Shown piece by piece: positions 60,545-64,000 of a stretch of 64,000 bases of DNA. The notes under the pieces were generated by a model. It did not search any database. It was not told where the DNA came from and saw only the letters and a list, made by a program, of their open reading frames with translations. Location of the stretch: positions 62,001 through 126,000 of the forward strand of contig CAZIZO010000005.1 of NCBI GenBank assembly GCA_964543905.1, read 5' to 3'. Both the position numbers and the translations under genes were made by a program. Origin of the DNA: GCA-016699835 sp964543905. GTDB lineage: Bacteria > Planctomycetota > Phycisphaerae > Phycisphaerales > UBA1924. The stretch's first letter is position 1; each line of letters begins with the position of its first letter.

Positions 60545-62569
60545 ATGAGCGAACAGCACGGAAACGGCGAAGGCAAGCGAAACGGCGCCCCCCAAGGGCC
60601 TGGTGATGGGCGTAAGCCCACTCCGACGATGCCGCCCGGACGCGGGCTGTTCGGGCTGGTCGCCGTGCTTCTGATGGGCCTGATGCTGTTCATGATGTTC
60701 AACGCCCGAACGGGGGGCGTGGATGTGTCGCTCAGCGAGTTCGAGCAGGCGTACAAGGACGGCAAGATCGAATCGGACAGCGTGCGGATCCGCGACGACG
60801 CGGTGACGGGGATCACGACCCCGATCTACGAACTCGGGCCGGGCAAGACGATGATCGTCAAGACGAACCTCGCGTCGCGGGAGATCGTGGCGGACGAGGT
60901 GATGCGGTTCACGAACCGGCACGCGATCAACGAGGCGCCCTCGCCGCTGTTGCCCATGTTGTACACCTTCGTGCCTTTGTTGCTGCTGGGCATGCTGGCG
61001 TGGATGCTGATCGTTCGCGGCCTGCGGAGCGCGAGTTCGGGCGGGGGGATGCTGGGCAACTTCGGGAAGAGCCGGCACCGCACGTTGACGAAGGAGATGA
61101 CGAACGTCACGTTCGCGGACGTGGCGGGCATCGACGAAGCAAAGGAAGAAGTCACCGAGATCATCGAGTTCCTGAAGAACCCCAAGAAGTTCACACGTCT
61201 GGGCGGGCGAATTCCGCGCGGCGTGCTGCTCATCGGCGAGCCGGGCTGCGGCAAGACGCTGCTCGCGAAGGCGATCGCGGGCGAGGCGGATGTGCCGTTC
61301 TTCTCGATATCCGGATCGGACTTCGTCGAGATGTTCGTGGGCGTGGGCGCGAGCCGCGTGCGTGACCTCTTCAAGCAGGCGAAGGACAACGCGCCGTGCA
61401 TCATCTTCCTGGACGAGATTGATGCCGTCGGTCGGCGTCGTGGCGGAGGCTTTACGACCGGCGGCCACGACGAGCGCGAGCAGACGCTCAACGCGATCCT
61501 CGTCGAGATGGATGGGTTCAATCCGAGCGACGGCGTGATCGTGATCGCCGCCACGAACCGCAACGATGTGCTTGACCCCGCCCTGATCCGCCCGGGTCGA
61601 TTCGATCGACAGGTGAATGTGCCCCTGCCCGACGTGAAGGGGCGACTCGACATTCTGAACGTCCACTCGAAGAAGATCAAGTTGGCCAAGGACGTGGACC
61701 TGGAGCGGATCGCGCGCGCAACGCCCATGTTCAGCGGCGCCGATCTGGCCGCGATCATCAACGAGGCGGCCATCTCGGCGACGATGCACAACAAGGATGC
61801 CGTCGAGCAGGAAGACCTGGAGGAAGCCCGCGACAAGGTGAAGTTCGGGCGTGCGAAGAAGAGCCGGGTGCGAGAGAAGGAAGACAACCGGCTCGTGGCC
61901 TACCACGAGGCGGGTCACGCCGTGCTCCAAGCGCTCCTGCCCGACGCCGATCCCCTGCACAAGGTCACGATCATCCCCCGCGGCGCGGCGGGCGGCGCGA
62001 CGTTCTCGCTCCCGCAGAAGGATCGCATGGGCTATGGCCTGAAGTGGCTGAAGGCAACGCTGTGCCTCGCGTGCGGCGGACGCATCGCCGAGGAGAAGGC
62101 GATGGGCGACATCTCGAGCGGCGCGGTGGGCGACATCTCGCAGGTCACGAGCATTGCGCGGGCGATGGTCTTGGAGTGGGGCATGAGCCCCAAGTTGGGG
62201 TTCGTGCGATACACCGGCATGGACACGCGTGAGATGTTCCTCCCGGAGAAGGAATACTCGGACGAGACGGCGCGGGATATCGACGAAGAAATCCGCCGCA
62301 TCGTGGACGAAGCCTATTCGCAGGCCACGCGCATGCTCGAAGCGAACTGGGACAAGGTCATCGCCGTGGCGGAGGCCCTGCTCAAGCACGAAACCCTCTC
62401 GGCGGACGAGGTCTTCCGCCTGATGCGCGGCGAGAGCCTCAACAAGTCCTCCGTGAGCGAACTGCTCCGCGCGGAGGCGGCCAAGAAGCGGATCGAAACC
62501 CCCCCCACCGACGCAACGTCGGACGCCGGGCCCGAGTTGCCGCCCGGGGCGATGGCGACGCCAGCGTAG
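60545..62569 (+). CDS. ftsH: ATP-dependent zinc metalloprotease FtsH
   Basis: 674-aa AAA+ membrane protease that degrades misfolded membrane proteins and regulatory proteins. Two transmembrane helices (about 35-53 and 140-159) flank a periplasmic domain. The AAA core has Walker A G-E-P-G-C-G-K-T (from G231) in place of the usual G-P-P-G-T-G-K-T, the pore motif F-V-G-V-G-A-S-R-V-R-D, Walker B I-I-F-L-D-E-I-D-A-V and the second-region-of-homology R-P-G-R-F-D-R. The protease motif is H454-E455-A-G-H458, with a later S-G-A-V-G-D-I supplying the Asp ligand. The last 25 residues are Pro/Ala-rich. The start at 60545 was chosen as the first ATG of the charged N-terminus. Confidence 0.97.
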   Translation: MSEQHGNGEGKRNGAPQGPGDGRKPTPTMPPGRGLFGLVAVLLMGLMLFMMFNARTGGVDVSLSEFEQAYKDGKIESDSVRIRDDAVTGITTPIYELGPGKTMIVKTNLASREIVADEVMRFTNRHAINEAPSPLLPMLYTFVPLLLLGMLAWMLIVRGLRSASSGGGMLGNFGKSRHRTLTKEMTNVTFADVAGIDEAKEEVTEIIEFLKNPKKFTRLGGRIPRGVLLIGEPGCGKTLLAKAIAGEADVPFFSISGSDFVEMFVGVGASRVRDLFKQAKDNAPCIIFLDEIDAVGRRRGGGFTTGGHDEREQTLNAILVEMDGFNPSDGVIVIAATNRNDVLDPALIRPGRFDRQVNVPLPDVKGRLDILNVHSKKIKLAKDVDLERIARATPMFSGADLAAIINEAAISATMHNKDAVEQEDLEEARDKVKFGRAKKSRVREKEDNRLVAYHEAGHAVLQALLPDADPLHKVTIIPRGAAGGATFSLPQKDRMGYGLKWLKATLCLACGGRIAEEKAMGDISSGAVGDISQVTSIARAMVLEWGMSPKLGFVRYTGMDTREMFLPEKEYSDETARDIDEEIRRIVDEAYSQATRMLEANWDKVIAVAEALLKHETLSADEVFRLMRGESLNKSSVSELLRAEAAKKRIETPPTDATSDAGPELPPGAMATPA

Positions 62570-62571
62570 TT

Positions 62572-64000
62572 TCAGTTCCAGTTCATCACCCGGAGGATGT
62601 TCGAGAAATCATCGGTCCAGAGCGGATCGCCGGGCTTGGCGATCAGACGCTCCCACGTGGGCAGGAGTTCGAGCCCGCGCAAATGCCTGGGCTCGCGGGC
62701 GAGGATGACCCACGTCGACTCCGCCTTCCCTTCCGCGCCCTGCTCCTTCGTGACCACGTTGTCGTCTCGCACGTAGGCGACCAGCGAAAGACTCTCGGCA
62801 ATCTTCGCCAGGACGGGCTGGAGTTTGAAATAGCGGTTTGAGATGTGCACGACGAGCAGCCCGTCGGGCGTGACCTTGCGCATGTACATCTCCACCGCGT
62901 CCCGGGTGAGCAGGTGCACGGGGATCGCGTCGGACGTGAACGCGTCCAGGACAATGACGCGGTACGAGCCGTCCGCATCCCCCTGCAGCCCGATGCGGCC
63001 GTCCGCGATCCGGATGTCGATCTCCGCCCCGCGAGCCCGGGCGTCGGGGACATACGAGAAGACACGCTCGTCGCTGGCGAGGCGCTCGATGCCCTCGTCG
63101 ATCTCGTAGAACGTGAACCGCATGCCCGGCGCGGCATACGCGGCCATGGAGCCCGCGCCGAGGCCCACGAACGCGGCACGATCGAGCGTTCGACTCTCGG
63201 CGAGGACCTTCATCGCATCGCCGACAGGCCCGCTGGGGTGGTAGTAGGTCGAAGGTGTGGTGCGTTTCTCATCCGTGCGGAGTTGCTGGCCGTGCAGCGT
63301 CGTGCCGTGCACGAGGACGTGCCAGCGATCCTGCGCATCGCGCGAGACGCGGTGCACGCCGAAGAATGTGCGATCCTGGACCACCACCGCGCCCGAACGA
63401 TTGAGGTACGGCACCACGCAGAGCACCGCCGTCACGGCCATCGCATATCGCATCGAGCCCCTGCGCGGGAGGAGCATAATGCATGCGAGCGTCGGCAGCC
63501 CGGCGCGGAGCGCGACGGCGATGGCGTCGTTGTCCAGCCGGAGCGCGTCAAGGATCGCCTCGATCCCCTTGGACTGGCGGACCTTGGTCACCAGGTCCCC
63601 CACCGCTCCGCTGTTGATCTTCGCATCGATCACGAGCGTGACCACGGCGAGCAAAGCCCCGATCGCCATTGCAAGGATCACCCGCGACCAACGTCTGCCG
63701 GGCGGGGCGTCTTTCTCGTCGCTCGCGAGTTGCGGTCGCATCAGGCACGCGAGCCCAAGGACCAACGGATACTCGGTGACGGCATCGAGCAGCGCGGGAG
63801 CGAGGAGCGCGTTGACGGCGCCCCCGAGCACGCCGCCGATGGACATGCAGAGGTAAAACTCGGTGAGGCGGTCGGCCGGCGGGCGATCATCGGCGAGCCG
63901 CGTGTGCGCGAGCAACGACACCAGGAAGTACACCACGAGGTGGATGGGCACGATCGCGTAGAACGGCGTCTTCGCCGCGCTCAAGAGCACCATGCTGATC
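62572..64000 (-). CDS. spermidine-synthase-like membrane protein (N-terminus beyond window)
   Basis: At least 476 residues are visible; the frame stays open past the window end, so the N-terminus is missing. The N-terminal half has about six transmembrane helices, the C-terminal half (about 255-470) is a spermidine-synthase/methyltransferase-like domain: V-G-L-G-A-G-S-M-A-A-Y, F-Y-E-I-D, D-I-R-I-A-D-G-R, V-I-V-L-D-A-F-T-S-D-A-I-P-V-H-L-L-T. Such fused proteins are frequent in Planctomycetes; they lack evidence of true polyamine synthesis. It converges with ftsH, with only two bases between the two stop codons. Confidence 0.85.
   Translation of the reverse strand, partial: ISMVLLSAAKTPFYAIVPIHLVVYFLVSLLAHTRLADDRPPADRLTEFYLCMSIGGVLGGAVNALLAPALLDAVTEYPLVLGLACLMRPQLASDEKDAPPGRRWSRVILAMAIGALLAVVTLVIDAKINSGAVGDLVTKVRQSKGIEAILDALRLDNDAIAVALRAGLPTLACIMLLPRRGSMRYAMAVTAVLCVVPYLNRSGAVVVQDRTFFGVHRVSRDAQDRWHVLVHGTTLHGQQLRTDEKRTTPSTYYHPSGPVGDAMKVLAESRTLDRAAFVGLGAGSMAAYAAPGMRFTFYEIDEGIERLASDERVFSYVPDARARGAEIDIRIADGRIGLQGDADGSYRVIVLDAFTSDAIPVHLLTRDAVEMYMRKVTPDGLLVVHISNRYFKLQPVLAKIAESLSLVAYVRDDNVVTKEQGAEGKAESTWVILAREPRHLRGLELLPTWERLIAKPGDPLWTDDFSNILRVMNWN

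Noticed and set aside
1..64000. Prophage, integrative element, insertion sequence or defence island
   Set aside because: No integrase, transposase, phage, toxin-antitoxin or restriction genes are seen, and no tRNA-flanking direct repeats around tRNA-Thr.

Overview
The window is about two-thirds G+C and looks like a stretch of planctomycete chromosome, most likely from the class Phycisphaerae. Three lines of evidence point there. Three secreted proteins end in the two-repeat 'GC-type' dockerin (D-G-G-V-T-I-D-D-L-L repeats closing in Gly-Cys) that I know from this group. There is a Minf_1886-family protein, a family I recall as restricted to Planctomycetes/Verrucomicrobia. There is also a TIGR02999-like ECF sigma factor next to a WD40-repeat Ser/Thr kinase. 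I see no transposase, phage, CRISPR or plasmid gene, so this is a core chromosomal region of about 49 protein genes and one tRNA. The first gene (GH20 hexosaminidase) and the last (spermidine-synthase-like membrane protein) are cut by the window edges.

Layout. 1-10.9 kb: hexosaminidase, MazG-like pyrophosphohydrolase, RadA, a TauE/SafE exporter with its DUF1634 partner, a lipoprotein, an OmpA-type lipoprotein, an amidohydrolase, 3-methyladenine glycosylase, a Minf_1886 protein and a CDF metal transporter. 10.9-15.4 kb: ClpC and a Tat-exported superoxide dismutase. Between them is a non-coding stretch with a three-copy hairpin repeat that ends in a terminator. 15.5-19 kb: an operon of four overlapping minor pseudopilins, one fused to a LamG domain. 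19-28.8 kb: two dockerin proteins, 4-hydroxyphenylpyruvate dioxygenase, and the sigma factor/kinase pair. 28.9-37.7 kb: stand-alone CoaB, the GspE/PilB ATPase, an unknown protein, a 1120-residue secretin and an RsbV/RsbW-like pair. 37.8-51.3 kb: M20 and M48 peptidases, TrpD, a coiled-coil membrane protein with a double-VWA membrane protein, M32 carboxypeptidase, a methyltransferase and an MFS-like transporter. 51.4-64 kb: class I fructose-bisphosphate aldolase, a GNAT protein, the third dockerin protein, tRNA-Thr, unknown proteins, a BamD-like TPR protein with LptE, FtsH and the truncated last gene.

How genes work together. The pseudopilin operon and the ATPase/secretin cluster together supply much of a type II secretion or type IV pilus machine, which could export the dockerin proteins. 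BamD-like, LptE and OmpA proteins argue for a diderm envelope. Two regulatory modules (ECF sigma/kinase and RsbV/RsbW) are present.

The signals I consider most worth following are four. First, the triple hairpin element downstream of the superoxide dismutase gene. Second, a recurrent TAnnnT hexamer 5-7 bases before the start codon of eight genes that lack a Shine-Dalgarno sequence, which suggests widespread leaderless transcription and revises the start of the hexosaminidase. Third, a G-over-C strand bias that flips near 21-25 kb and appears to weaken or flip back near 51 kb, regardless of gene direction. Fourth, the single in-frame amber codon that separates the sigma factor from the kinase.
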